Below are positions 1 through 8,125 of a DNA stretch of 44,982 nt, in pieces; the stretch's first letter is position 1, and every line of letters begins with the position of its first letter. The notes under the pieces were generated by a model. The model had not been told where the DNA came from. It was given only the letters and a program-made list of their open reading frames with translations, and made no database searches. Position numbers and translations under genes: made by a program. This stretch comes from Roseovarius sp. (GTDB taxonomy: Bacteria > Pseudomonadota > Alphaproteobacteria > Rhodobacterales > Rhodobacteraceae), in contig JAPOTF010000173.1 in assembly GCA_026709325.1 (NCBI GenBank), forward strand, positions 2,152-47,133. Reading direction: 5' to 3'.

Positions 1-107
1 AAGGTTGCGGTGATGGCAACCTTGTCTTTCGAAAGTCCCAGAACGACTTCCTCGGCTCTGCCCGGCAGCGAAAGCAGACAAAGTGAAAGGATGGCAAGCC
101 AGTGCAT
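1..107 (-). CDS. TIGR02186-like protein, N-terminal part (cut by window edge)
   Basis: The reverse strand from 107 gives an ATG and 35 residues that run off the left edge. They begin MHWLAILSLCLLSLPGRAEE, a clear signal peptide with a likely cleavage after GRA, followed by VVLGLSKDKVAIT. That mature start resembles the TIGR02186 family of alphaproteobacterial exported or membrane-anchored proteins, which are commonly found directly after a TauE/SafE gene; this is recalled family knowledge and not a search result. The start codon overlaps the stop of the upstream TauE/SafE gene as TAATG (109-105), so translation is probably coupled. Function is unknown; the pairing suggests a role alongside the exporter. 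Confidence 0.6.
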   Translation of the reverse strand, partial: MHWLAILSLCLLSLPGRAEEVVLGLSKDKVAITAT

Positions 108-1021
108 TAGTGACCTCCGCCATCACCGATCGTATATAGCTCTGAAGGCTCGATCAGCAGATCAAGGGCCAGTTTGAAGCAAACCCCAAGCACGATTGTC
201 GCCAGCAGAATCCGAAGCTGCTCCGCCTTCAGCCTTGTTCCGATTCCGGTGCCTATCTGAGCGCCAATCACGCCGCCGATGAGCAAAAGAACCGCAAGGG
301 CCACATCCACCGTATAGTTGGTGGTGGCGTGAAGAAGCGTGGTGAATGCCGTCACGAAGATTATCTGAAACAGAGATGTGCCAACCACCACCTTTGTGGG
401 CATTCCAAGAAGATAAATCATGGCCGGAACCATTATAAATCCTCCTCCAACGCCCATTATGGCAGCAAGTACGCCAACGCAAATTCCCACGGCAACAGGT
501 GGGATCACGCTTATATAGAGGCCGCTTGCGCGAAATCGCATTTTGAACGGAAGTCCATGAACCCAGTTGTGCTTTCTTCGCGCCGGTCTTGCCCCGGAAC
601 GCGTTCTTCGAATCGCGCGAAGACTCTCGAAAAACATCATGCCGCCTATGATTCCGAGGAAGACCACGTAGCACAGCCTGACCAGCAGGTCGACCTGGCC
701 GAGAGATTTCAGATAGTTGAAAACAATAACGCCCAGACCGGCTCCAATGAGGCCGCCAACAAGCAATACCGTTCCCATCTTGAAATCCACGGTCTTGCGC
801 CGCAAATGCGCAAGCACGCCGGAAAACGATGACGATACGATCTGATTGGCTTCGGTCGCAACGGCGACGGCGGGCGGGATGCCGATAAAGAACAATAGCG
901 GCGTCATCAGAAAGCCGCCGCCCACTCCGAACATTCCGGATAGAACGCCGACCAGACCGCCCAAACCAAGAAGCAGGAAGGCATTGACTGACACTTCGGC
1001 AATCGGGAGGTAGATTTGCAT
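107..1021 (-). CDS. TauE/SafE family anion exporter
   Basis: This is a 304-residue multi-spanning inner membrane protein of the TauE/SafE (COG0730) family, whose members export sulfite, sulfoacetate or similar organosulfur anions. The family's two-fold repeat is visible: each half carries a glycine-rich motif after its first helix, GMFGVGGGFLMTPLL near residue 30 and AAIMGVGGGFIMVPAM near residue 190. A basic loop (RRTRSGARPARRKH) lies between the halves. An ATG ten codons further upstream is possible, but the start at 1021 places the first helix at the usual distance and has AAGGGG about 13 bases before it. The gene lies 102 bases after the nucleoside permease and its stop overlaps the next start. 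The substrate cannot be told from sequence. Confidence 0.85.
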   Translation of the reverse strand: MQIYLPIAEVSVNAFLLLGLGGLVGVLSGMFGVGGGFLMTPLLFFIGIPPAVAVATEANQIVSSSFSGVLAHLRRKTVDFKMGTVLLVGGLIGAGLGVIVFNYLKSLGQVDLLVRLCYVVFLGIIGGMMFFESLRAIRRTRSGARPARRKHNWVHGLPFKMRFRASGLYISVIPPVAVGICVGVLAAIMGVGGGFIMVPAMIYLLGMPTKVVVGTSLFQIIFVTAFTTLLHATTNYTVDVALAVLLLIGGVIGAQIGTGIGTRLKAEQLRILLATIVLGVCFKLALDLLIEPSELYTIGDGGGH

Positions 1022-1123
1022 ACAGCCCCATAACCCCTTCAAACATCGCAATGCAAGCCGATTGAACTGACGAAGTTCGATTTCCCTTCAAAAGCAAACC
1101 GGACTTCAACACTCCGGAACAGG

Positions 1124-2089
1124 CTATTGCTCCTTGACGTACGGAACGCCTCCCGCGCGCGGCGGTATGGCCTTTCCGACAAACCCCGCGAGAATGATCA
1201 CTGTAAGAATGTAGGGAAGCGCATCCATAAGCTGTACGGGAATCACCAGTTCGCCAAGTTCAATGTTTTGATATCGCAATGCAACCGCCTGCAACAGCCC
1301 AAACAGCAGAGTTGCCCCAAGAGCATGCCATGGCCGCCATTTGGCGAAGATAAGCGCCGCGAGCGCGATGTATCCACGTCCCGCGGTCATGTCCTTCACG
1401 AACCCGGCCTGAAGCGCGGTGGAAAGATATGCGCCTGCAATGCCGCACAGTATTCCGCAAATTCCCACTGCGGCAAAACGAAGCCTTGAAACACTCACTC
1501 CGGCGGTGTCCACCGCGGCGGGGTTTTCTCCGACTGCTCTCAGTCGCAGACCAAATCGGGTCCGAAACAATATCCACCAGGTTGCCGGCACGCAAAGAAT
1601 TGCAACATACACGAGAATTGTGTGACCGGAAATCAGCTCGGCATATACCGACCCCAGCATCGGCACTCCGCCAAGAGCTTCGACAAGGGGAAGCGAGAGC
1701 GGTTCAAATCGTGCGGCGCCCGTAAGTGAAGGGGTTCGCCCGCCCTCCGCAAACAGATCTTGGGAAACAAGCACCGTCAGGCCGGCGGCGAGAAAATTGA
1801 TCGCCACGCCCGATATCAGCTGGTTTCCCCGAAACGTAATGCTTGCAAGGCCATGCAGACCCGACATGACCAGAGATGCCGATATTCCCGCCAGAAGGCC
1901 CAGCCACACCGAACCGGAAAGATAGGCGATCGCCGCGGAAAAAAACGCCGCCATCAGCATCTTGCCTTCAAGCCCAATGTCAAATATGCCCGCCCGCTCG
2001 CTGAACAGACCGGCCAGGCACGCAAGCAGCAACGGGGTTGCCAGCCTTACCGTGGAGTCCAGTATCTGCAATATGGTCAGAATATCCAC
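1124..2089 (-). CDS. Nucleoside-type ABC transporter permease (second permease)
   Basis: This 321-residue inner membrane permease belongs to the BPD_transp_2 family and is of the type that pairs with BMP-family binding proteins (the NupQ/YufQ class). It has about nine hydrophobic segments. Diagnostic pieces are ERAGIFDIGLEGKMLM near residues 31-46 and the cytoplasmic coupling loop GENPAAVDTAGV near residue 187, which contacts the ATPase. The start is GTG at 2089, with GGCGGA shortly before. It is the last gene of the minus-strand run binding protein, ATPase, permease 1, permease 2. By family analogy it imports nucleosides or related purines; the actual ligand is inferred. Confidence 0.88.
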   Translation of the reverse strand: MDILTILQILDSTVRLATPLLLACLAGLFSERAGIFDIGLEGKMLMAAFFSAAIAYLSGSVWLGLLAGISASLVMSGLHGLASITFRGNQLISGVAINFLAAGLTVLVSQDLFAEGGRTPSLTGAARFEPLSLPLVEALGGVPMLGSVYAELISGHTILVYVAILCVPATWWILFRTRFGLRLRAVGENPAAVDTAGVSVSRLRFAAVGICGILCGIAGAYLSTALQAGFVKDMTAGRGYIALAALIFAKWRPWHALGATLLFGLLQAVALRYQNIELGELVIPVQLMDALPYILTVIILAGFVGKAIPPRAGGVPYVKEQ

Positions 2090-2209
2090 TCTAATCCGCC
2101 CCGCTCAAGGTTTTTGCCAGTCCGGCAGTCAGGGAAATCGGCCATTCCGCCCTTGCGCTTTTGGAAATGCGCGGCATGGAATTTGATTCTCTTGGCGCAA
2201 AAAGGGTTT

Positions 2210-3307
2210 TCATGCCCTCCCTCCCCCGCGAAAAAGGGCGAACAAATGCCCGAGCGGAATTCTAACCATGTTGTCCAGCGCCCCCGTCAGCAGAATTACA
2301 AGCGCCTGAATCACGACAATCAGTTCACGCGGAATTGTTGTCCAAAGGGCGAGTTCGGCCCCGCCCTGGTAGAGAAACCCGAACAGGATGGCCGCGAGAA
2401 ACACGCCCGCCGGATGATTTCGCCCCATTAGAGCTACGGCGATTCCAATAAACCCCGCGCCTTCGGTGGCGTTCAGAACCAGACGCTCCGCTTCGCCCAT
2501 GACGTTGTTTATTGCCATGCAGCCCGACAAGGCCCCTGAAATCATCATTGCGATGACGATGATTTTGATCGGATTTATTCCGGCATATCGCGAAGCCGTC
2601 TCGGATTGGCCGAACGCCCTGATTTCATATCCCAGCCTGGTTCGATATATGAGCAGCCAGACCAAAACGCATGCCGCGACGGCAATCGGCAAACTGATGT
2701 TTGCGGGAGCCGCCCTGGAAAATCCAATGCCCAAAGGCGCCAGCAAGTCGTGAAGTGTCGGCAGATGCGTTCCGGGCGGGAATTTTTCCGTTGCCGGATC
2801 CATGGAGCCTTCCGGTCGCAACACATTTACGAGCAGGTAGTTCAAAATGGCCGCGGCTATGAAATTGAACATGATTGTCGTTATAACAATATGGCTTCCG
2901 CGCCGAGCCTGCAGCCAACCGGGAATGAACGCCCAAAACGCGCCGAATACCGCGGCCAGAAGAATGGCGGCGGGGAGGGCGGCCACCCAATGCGGCCATG
3001 GAAACGCCAGACACGCGAGCGCCACGCCGATGCCGCCGAATACCGCCTGGCCTTCCGAACCTATGTTAAACAGGCCCGCATGGCTTGCGACGGCAAACGC
3101 GAGACCCGTAAACAGGAAATTGGTGGCGTAATACAGCGTATACCCCCAGCCATAGGTGGACCCGAGAGCGCCTGTCACCATCAATCGCGCCGCCTCCGGC
3201 GGATCCTCTCCGATTATCAGGATTATGATTGCCGATATCGCCGCGGCCAGAAGAATGGACGCCAGCGGCACAAGCACCGCGTCAGCCCATGCCGGCATTT
3301 TATTCAT
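2210..3307 (-). CDS. Nucleoside-type ABC transporter permease (first permease)
   Basis: This 365-residue inner membrane permease (BPD_transp_2 family, NupP/YufP class) is longer than its partner because of an N-terminal extension and a periplasmic insert (residues about 165-195, rich in P and D). The motif AGLFNIGSEGQAVFGG near residue 79 matches this permease class, and the coupling loop is FGQSETASRYAGI near residue 232. I chose the ATG at 3307 (MNKMPAW) over one ten codons upstream because it lies within the last codons of the ATPase gene, giving an eight-base overlap (CATGAATAA) typical of coupled translation. A 120-base gap separates it from the second permease. Confidence 0.88.
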   Translation of the reverse strand: MNKMPAWADAVLVPLASILLAAAISAIIILIIGEDPPEAARLMVTGALGSTYGWGYTLYYATNFLFTGLAFAVASHAGLFNIGSEGQAVFGGIGVALACLAFPWPHWVAALPAAILLAAVFGAFWAFIPGWLQARRGSHIVITTIMFNFIAAAILNYLLVNVLRPEGSMDPATEKFPPGTHLPTLHDLLAPLGIGFSRAAPANISLPIAVAACVLVWLLIYRTRLGYEIRAFGQSETASRYAGINPIKIIVIAMMISGALSGCMAINNVMGEAERLVLNATEGAGFIGIAVALMGRNHPAGVFLAAILFGFLYQGGAELALWTTIPRELIVVIQALVILLTGALDNMVRIPLGHLFALFRGGGRA

Positions 3308-4844
3308 GGCGCGCACCTTCCGCGGAATTCCCGCCAATTCCCGCCATCAGCATGCCCAGTTCTCTTTCATCAGTCGCATTGGGCATGCGCTCGCCGATTA
3401 TGACGCCATCAAACATTACCGCTATTCTGTCGCTGAGCGACATTATCTCGTCCAGTTCCACGCTTACCAGCAGGATGGCTTTTCCGGCGTCTCTCAATTC
3501 CAGCAGACGCCTGTGAATAAATTCGATCGCGCCAATATCAACGCCTCTTGTCGGCTGTCCCACAAGAAGAATATTGGGATTCCGCCCCATTTCCCTCGCA
3601 AGAACGATTTTTTGCTGGTTTCCCCCACTGAAACTCTTTGCCGCCAGACCGGCATTGGAGGGACGAACGTCAAATCGGCCCATCGCGTCATTCGCTTTCC
3701 GGATAATTCCCGGGATATCCATTAAAGGCCCCCGCCGGTGGCCCGGATCATGGTGATAGCCGAAAATCATGTTTTCCCATGCCCTGTATTCCATGATCAA
3801 CCCTTCCCGCTGCCTGTCCTCGGGCACGTGGGCGACACCCATTCCCCTTCTTTCCCGCCCTCCGGGATTTGCAAGCTCGACTGGCTGACCGTTAACCACC
3901 ATTTCCCCTTCGGCGGCGCGTAAACCTCCAAGAACTTCAAGCAGTTCCGTTTGCCCGTTGCCGGACACGCCCGCTATGCCAAGTATTTCACCGGCTCGAA
4001 CATGCAGGTTGAATCCCTTGAGCCGCTCCACTCCCTGCTCATCCACAACGCGCAGGTTCTTCACGTCAAGCAGAATCTTTCCGGGCGACACCGCGCTCTT
4101 CTCCATTCGCAGCAGCACCTTGCGTCCAACCATCAATTCGGCCAGTTCCTCGGGGCTGGTCTCCAGAGTATTTACCGTTGCCACCATCGTGCCGCGGCGC
4201 ATGACACTGACCCTATCGGTAATGTTCATGATTTCGCGCAACTTGTGGGTAATGAGAATGATCGTCTTGCCCTCGTCCCTCAGACGCGAGAGAATTCGAA
4301 ACAACTGATCCGCCTCGGCTGGAGTCAGCGCACCTGTGGGTTCATCCAGAATCAATATCTCCGCCTGCCGATAAAGCGCCTTGAGTATTTCAACCCGCTG
4401 CCGCATTCCGACACCTATATCACTTATGAGGGCGTCGGGATTGACGTGAAGCCCGTATTCCGCGGCAAGATCCTCAAGCACGGCCCGAGCTTTGGCCAGG
4501 CTTGGCCTCAATAGAGCTCCATCCTCCGCGCCAAGCACGATGTTTTCCAGCACCGTGAAATTTTCAACCAGCTTGAAGTGCTGGAACACCATGCCTATGC
4601 CCGCGGATATAGCCGCCTGGCTGTCGGAAATGATTGTCTTTTTGCCATTTATGAAAATCTGACCTCTGTCGGCCTTGTAAAATCCGTAGAGAATAGACAT
4701 CAGCGTGGATTTTCCCGCGCCGTTTTCGCCGATGATTCCATGAATTGAACCGGCATTCACCCGGATCGAAATGTTCCTGTTGGCCTCGACCAGACCGAAG
4801 GATTTCGAAACGCCCTTAAGTTCTATTGCCGGAAATTCGGTCAT
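3300..4844 (-). CDS. Nucleoside-type ABC transporter ATP-binding protein (two ABC domains)
   Basis: This 514-residue cytoplasmic protein carries two fused nucleotide-binding domains, as in sugar and nucleoside importers of the RbsA/NupO type. Domain 1 has Walker A GENGAGKST (39-47), the signature-like VGMRQRVEI (about 145-153) and Walker B LILDEPTGALTP (from about 164). Domain 2 has a degenerate Walker A (GVSGNGQTEL, near residue 290), a good signature SGGNQQKIVLARE and a Walker B in which the usual acidic pair is replaced (LLVGQPTRGVDIGA). This asymmetry is normal for the family, with one site mainly hydrolytic. The gene sits between the binding-protein gene (146-base gap holding a hairpin) and the first permease (overlap). 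Confidence 0.92.
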   Translation of the reverse strand: MTEFPAIELKGVSKSFGLVEANRNISIRVNAGSIHGIIGENGAGKSTLMSILYGFYKADRGQIFINGKKTIISDSQAAISAGIGMVFQHFKLVENFTVLENIVLGAEDGALLRPSLAKARAVLEDLAAEYGLHVNPDALISDIGVGMRQRVEILKALYRQAEILILDEPTGALTPAEADQLFRILSRLRDEGKTIILITHKLREIMNITDRVSVMRRGTMVATVNTLETSPEELAELMVGRKVLLRMEKSAVSPGKILLDVKNLRVVDEQGVERLKGFNLHVRAGEILGIAGVSGNGQTELLEVLGGLRAAEGEMVVNGQPVELANPGGRERRGMGVAHVPEDRQREGLIMEYRAWENMIFGYHHDPGHRRGPLMDIPGIIRKANDAMGRFDVRPSNAGLAAKSFSGGNQQKIVLAREMGRNPNILLVGQPTRGVDIGAIEFIHRRLLELRDAGKAILLVSVELDEIMSLSDRIAVMFDGVIIGERMPNATDERELGMLMAGIGGNSAEGARHE

Positions 4845-4956
4845 TGTGCCATTTCCGCAAATCCGGTCGCAGTCTCAAATCCGCCAATTCCGCAAAAAAC
4901 ACATTATTCCTCGCCATCACATGCGCACGGAACCGGCCTGATTCCATAAAATGGCA

Positions 4957-4982
4957 GCCGCGCGCAACCATGCGCGCGCGGC
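4957..4982 (-). terminator. GC-rich hairpin between binding-protein and ATPase genes
   Basis: A perfect 9-base-pair stem, GCCGCGCGC at 4957-4965 with its complement at 4974-4982, encloses an 8-base loop. It begins nine bases after the stop codon of the binding-protein gene in the direction of transcription. The sequence after it has only a short T stretch (ATTTTAT), so it is unlikely to be a full terminator. In many importer operons such a hairpin lets the binding protein be made in excess over the membrane parts, by attenuation or by protecting the mRNA end. That role is inferred here. Confidence 0.45.
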
Positions 4983-4990
4983 CACCGCGG

Positions 4991-5980
4991 TTATTGCGCC
5001 GGGCAGTTGTTGTCGTCCATATAATCGTGCACGACAATTTCGCCGCTGGCGATTTTACCTGCGGCCTCGTCCGCAACGCCTTTCATCTCCTCGCTCACAA
5101 GACCCGCGTTGTGCTCGTCAAGCGAATAGCTCACGCCGCCGTTTGAAAGCCCCATCACAAAGATTCCGGTCTCGAGTTCGGCTCCGGCCTTCATGGCCTC
5201 GTAAACCGCATTGTCGACACGCTTGATCATTGACGTCAGAACCTTTCCCGGATGGAGATAGTTCTGGTTGCTGTCCACGCCAACCGAGAGAATGCCTTCA
5301 TCCGCGGCCGTCTGCAAAACTCCAAGGCCCGTGCTCCCGGCAGCCGCATACACGACATCGGCACCCTGGCTTATCTGGACCTTGGTCAACTCGGATCCCT
5401 TAACCGGATCGTTCCATGCCGCCGATGTTGTTCCGGTCATGTTCTGTATCACCGTGGCATCGGGATTGACCGCCATTACGCCTTGAACGTAGCCGCAGGC
5501 GAACTTCCGAATTAGCGGTATGTCCATGCCTCCAATAAAGCCAACGGTGCCGGATTCGCTTGCCATCGCCGCCAGCATGCCCACAAGATAGCTGCCTTCA
5601 TGCTCGTTGAAGACTATTGAGCGCACATTTGGCTGATCCACCACCATGTCAACAATCGCGAACCGCGTGTCCGGATAGTCCGCGGCAACCTCGTCTAGCG
5701 GATTTCCAAAGGCGAATCCGACCATGACTATCGGGTTGTTCCCCGCCTCGGCAAACCGCCTCAGAGCCTGTTCGCGCTGCGCTTCCGACTGCAGTTCAAC
5801 CTCGTTGTAGCTTCCGCCGGTTTCCTCCACCCATTTCTGGGCTCCCCTGAATGCGCTCTCGTTGAATGATTTGTCGGATTTGCCGCCCAGATCGAAAATG
5901 AGCGCCGGGGCCGCGAATGCGCCCAACGCGCCCAAAATCGTCATGGCGGCGGCACTCGTCATGGTTTTAAACACAGTCAT
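4991..5980 (-). CDS. BMP-family periplasmic nucleoside-binding protein
   Basis: This 329-residue protein is the solute-binding component of the downstream importer. The first 23 residues (MTVFKTMTSAAAMTILGALG then AFA) form a signal peptide without a lipobox cysteine, so the protein should be soluble in the periplasm. The mature start ALIFDLGGKSDKSFNESAF is characteristic of Bmp domain proteins of alphaproteobacteria, as is VGFIGGMDIPLIRKF further on. I chose the ATG at 5980 because AGGGAG at 5992-5987 lies six bases before it; the ATG two codons earlier would touch that site. Family members bind purine nucleosides or related ring compounds. The ligand here is inferred from family and gene order. 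Confidence 0.9.
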   Translation of the reverse strand: MTVFKTMTSAAAMTILGALGAFAAPALIFDLGGKSDKSFNESAFRGAQKWVEETGGSYNEVELQSEAQREQALRRFAEAGNNPIVMVGFAFGNPLDEVAADYPDTRFAIVDMVVDQPNVRSIVFNEHEGSYLVGMLAAMASESGTVGFIGGMDIPLIRKFACGYVQGVMAVNPDATVIQNMTGTTSAAWNDPVKGSELTKVQISQGADVVYAAAGSTGLGVLQTAADEGILSVGVDSNQNYLHPGKVLTSMIKRVDNAVYEAMKAGAELETGIFVMGLSNGGVSYSLDEHNAGLVSEEMKGVADEAAGKIASGEIVVHDYMDDNNCPAQ

Positions 5981-6064
5981 GTTCATCTCCCTGCATTCCA
6001 TGGACATTTGCGCTGATTGCGCTTGGAAATGCAGTAATACATAAACCACTTCATCATTCCATGC

Positions 6065-6091
6065 AAAAAATGCCGGGGCCGGCTTGCGGCA
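6065..6091 (-). terminator. Possible rho-independent terminator after tsaB
   Basis: On the minus strand, TGCCG (6091-6087) can pair with CGGCA (6075-6071), with an alternative inner pairing GCCG/CGGC, directly followed by six T residues (6070-6065). It lies 54 bases after the tsaB stop and before the nucleoside importer operon. The stem is short, so the call is tentative. Confidence 0.4.
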
Positions 6092-6144
6092 GTGGCAGAG
6101 CGCATCCGGATTGCCCGCTGCGGCGCATGTTGCGGCGCGGGCCT

Positions 6145-6861
6145 TCAGCGCGTCGGCGAAGCCGGGATATCGGAATCGGCGGCCATTGAGGCTTCCCGTG
6201 TCTCATCCAGCATGACGGGCGCGGATATTTTAAAGGGTCTGGCGTCCGCCGGCTTCAGATACAGGGGCGATGGTGGCGTATCGTCGCCGTACCGCCGCTC
6301 GTCCGCAATTCGCGCTATGGCCAAAGCGGTCGGGAATGCGGCGGATTTGCGCGCGCATCCAAGTTTTTCGGAAACCATGGCTCCTGCGGAACCCAGGCAC
6401 GTCAGTCCGGGTTCATTCAGGTTGGACGGCATGTCCTCGATCGCGACCATGCGTGGTTGCAAATCAACCTTCATGCGCATCCCCTGAACATAAACACGAC
6501 CTTGCGGGGCATGAATGGCGCAGAGCACGGGACCATTGCTTCCATAGGCCAGCGCATCAAAGCAACTGACGCCCACTGCGCCTATACCGAGCGACATTGC
6601 CAAACCGCGGGCGGATGAAACCGATATTCGTATTCCGGTGAAATTTCCCGGACCAGTGCCAACGCCTATCCTGCCAATGTCCTTCCAGCCGAGGCCGGCT
6701 TTTGACAGAAGGGATTCAATGCATGGGAACAAACGCTCCGCCTGCCCCTTTGCCATGTCCACATTGGACTCGGCCAATATCCGCCCACACCGAATCAGCG
6801 CGCATCCGCACCAGGGGCCCGATGTGTCAAAGCCCAGAACAACGCCATGTCCGTTCGGCAA
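6145..6861 (-). CDS. tsaB: tRNA t6A biosynthesis protein TsaB
   Basis: This 238-residue protein is the TsaB subunit that pairs with TsaD (and TsaE) to transfer threonylcarbamoyl to A37 of ANN-decoding tRNAs in the cytoplasm. The N-terminal ASKHA strand GVVLGFDTSG and the conserved GTGPGNFTGIRISVSSARGL segment near residues 68-87 are diagnostic. The start must be TTG at 6861: no ATG or GTG fits before the first strand, and it lies one base after the nfuA-like stop, so translation is probably coupled. In many alphaproteobacteria rimI follows tsaB; here the next gene is the unrelated binding protein, with a possible terminator between. The C-terminal 20 residues are weakly conserved. Confidence 0.88.
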   Translation of the reverse strand: MPNGHGVVLGFDTSGPWCGCALIRCGRILAESNVDMAKGQAERLFPCIESLLSKAGLGWKDIGRIGVGTGPGNFTGIRISVSSARGLAMSLGIGAVGVSCFDALAYGSNGPVLCAIHAPQGRVYVQGMRMKVDLQPRMVAIEDMPSNLNEPGLTCLGSAGAMVSEKLGCARKSAAFPTALAIARIADERRYGDDTPPSPLYLKPADARPFKISAPVMLDETREASMAADSDIPASPTR

Positions 6862-6862
6862 T

Positions 6863-7423
6863 TCAGATGCCGACAGGGCGAACTTCCGTCACTTCGGGTA
6901 TGTAGTGCCTCAGCAGATTCTCAATACCCATCTTAAGCGTGATCGTGGATGACGGACACCCCGCGCAGGCTCCCTGCATGTGGAGATAAACAACCCCGCG
7001 CTCAAACCCGTGAAAAGTAATGTCTCCGCCATCCTGCGCCACGGCCGGTCGCACTCTGGTATCAAGCAGTTCCTTTATCTGTCCAACAATCTCGGCATCC
7101 TCTCCGTCATGCACCGCATGGCCGGAAGATGCGGCCTCATCCAGGATTGCCGGCTGACCCGATTGAAAATGCTCCATGATCGCACCCAGAATTGCAGGCT
7201 TTACATGGTTCCATTCAACGCCATCGTTCTTTGTCACGGTAACAAAATCATTTCCAAGGAAAACGCCGCTCACGCCATTGACGCGAAAGATGCGCTGCGC
7301 CAAAGGCGACGCATCTGCGCCGTCCGGCGCGGGAAAGTCCGCCGTTCCAACCTCCAGCACGGTCTGACCCGGCAGAAATTTCAGTGTGGCGGGATTTGGT
7401 GTTGATTCCGTTTGGATAAACAT
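6863..7423 (-). CDS. NifU-type Fe-S cluster scaffold/carrier protein (Nfu)
   Basis: This 186-residue protein has the Nfu N-terminal domain (starting MFIQTESTPNPATLKFLPG, residues 1-90) and a C-terminal NifU domain (about 110-182). The two cluster-ligating cysteines C153 and C156 lie in GACAGCPSST. Nfu proteins receive or assemble 4Fe-4S clusters and hand them to client enzymes in the cytoplasm. The gene follows uspA by 208 bases and directly precedes tsaB. No strong ribosome site is visible, but the N-terminal sequence is so typical that the ATG at 7423 is secure. A near-consensus promoter lies 28-58 bases upstream. Confidence 0.92.
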   Translation of the reverse strand: MFIQTESTPNPATLKFLPGQTVLEVGTADFPAPDGADASPLAQRIFRVNGVSGVFLGNDFVTVTKNDGVEWNHVKPAILGAIMEHFQSGQPAILDEAASSGHAVHDGEDAEIVGQIKELLDTRVRPAVAQDGGDITFHGFERGVVYLHMQGACAGCPSSTITLKMGIENLLRHYIPEVTEVRPVGI

Positions 7424-7450
7424 TTCGCTGTGCCTTTATTCAGGATATTG

Positions 7451-7481
7451 CATATATGTCCCCGCAAGCGGGAATTGTCAA
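7451..7481 (-). promoter_or_regulatory. Candidate promoter for nfu-tsaB with palindromic spacer
   Basis: On the minus strand a perfect TTGACA (7481-7476) is followed by an AT-rich stretch CATATATG (7458-7451) at the -10 position; spacers of 17-19 are possible, so the exact -10 hexamer is unclear. The spacer contains the 12-base palindrome CCCGCAAGCGGG (7461-7472). It could be an operator, since a protein bound there would block RNA polymerase. Confidence 0.45.
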
Positions 7482-7631
7482 TATCTGGAGTGATTGCGCA
7501 TTCAAACAATCTCGCGCACGGTTGCGTCCCCGCCGCAAAACATCAGCTTCCGTATCGGCGGATTCCGCAAATGGACAATTTCCACCGAAGGCGAGCGACT
7601 GGCGCAACCGGCATCCAAACAGCGCCTTTGT

Positions 7632-8087
7632 TCAAGTTATTTGCTCGAGCCTTTCCTTGCTGAGGTCTCCGGGAACAATGGTTATGGGTATGCTTAAAGC
7701 GCCGGAATTCCTTGAAAGCTGTGTTACAAGCGGACCCGGCCCCAATTTATCCGTGCCAGCGCCAAGCACCAGAACCCCAATTTCCGGATCATCCTGAACC
7801 TGCGCCATGATTTCCGCAACCGGTTCACCTTCCCGGATTGCAAGTTCGGGGTCAATGCCCTGTCTATCGCGCATCCATTTGGCAAAAACCTCGAAATGCG
7901 CGTGTATGCGCTCCTTCGCCTCCTGGCGCATTATATCGCCGACACCAATCCAGTGATTAAACTCCTCTGGCGGTATTACCGCAAGTATCTCCACACCGGC
8001 CCTGGTTCTGGCCGCCCGCATTGCGGCGAATCTCATCGCATTGAGACACTCGCGACTGTCGTCAAGTACAACAAGAAATTTGCGCAT
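7632..8087 (-). CDS. Universal stress protein (UspA family)
   Basis: This 151-residue single Usp domain protein starts MRKFLVVLDDSRECLNAMRF, the usual first strand and helix of the fold. The ATP-binding loop region near the C-terminus reads VLGAGTDKLGPGPLVTQLS and then IPITIVPG, a relaxed version of the GxxGx9G(S/T) pattern. Usp proteins are cytoplasmic nucleotide-binding stress factors. The start at 8087 has a strong ribosome site (GGAGGG, five bases away). An almost perfect 23-base palindrome lies just before that site. Upstream on the same strand is greA, 217 bases away; downstream is the nfu-like gene. Confidence 0.88.
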   Translation of the reverse strand: MRKFLVVLDDSRECLNAMRFAAMRAARTRAGVEILAVIPPEEFNHWIGVGDIMRQEAKERIHAHFEVFAKWMRDRQGIDPELAIREGEPVAEIMAQVQDDPEIGVLVLGAGTDKLGPGPLVTQLSRNSGALSIPITIVPGDLSKERLEQIT

Positions 8088-8102
8088 GTCATCCCTCCGT
8101 CT

Positions 8103-8125
8103 TTTGCATTCATAATGAACGCAAA
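8103..8125. promoter_or_regulatory. 23-base palindrome just upstream of uspA ribosome site
   Basis: The arms TTTGC-TTCAT and AATGAA-GCAAA form an inverted repeat with 10 of 11 pairs matching around a single central base. It lies 16-38 bases before the uspA ATG, directly before the GGAGGG site. It could be an operator for a dimeric regulator or a hairpin in the mRNA leader. Confidence 0.5.

Noticed and set aside
162-1112. Long minus-strand frame (316 codons) over the TauE/SafE gene
   Set aside because: It is rich in R, S and C and is an out-of-frame shadow of the membrane protein gene.
6010-6070. TTGCAT/TATGTA pair with a 17-base spacer before the nucleoside importer operon
   Set aside because: Each hexamer matches consensus at only about three positions; too weak to call.
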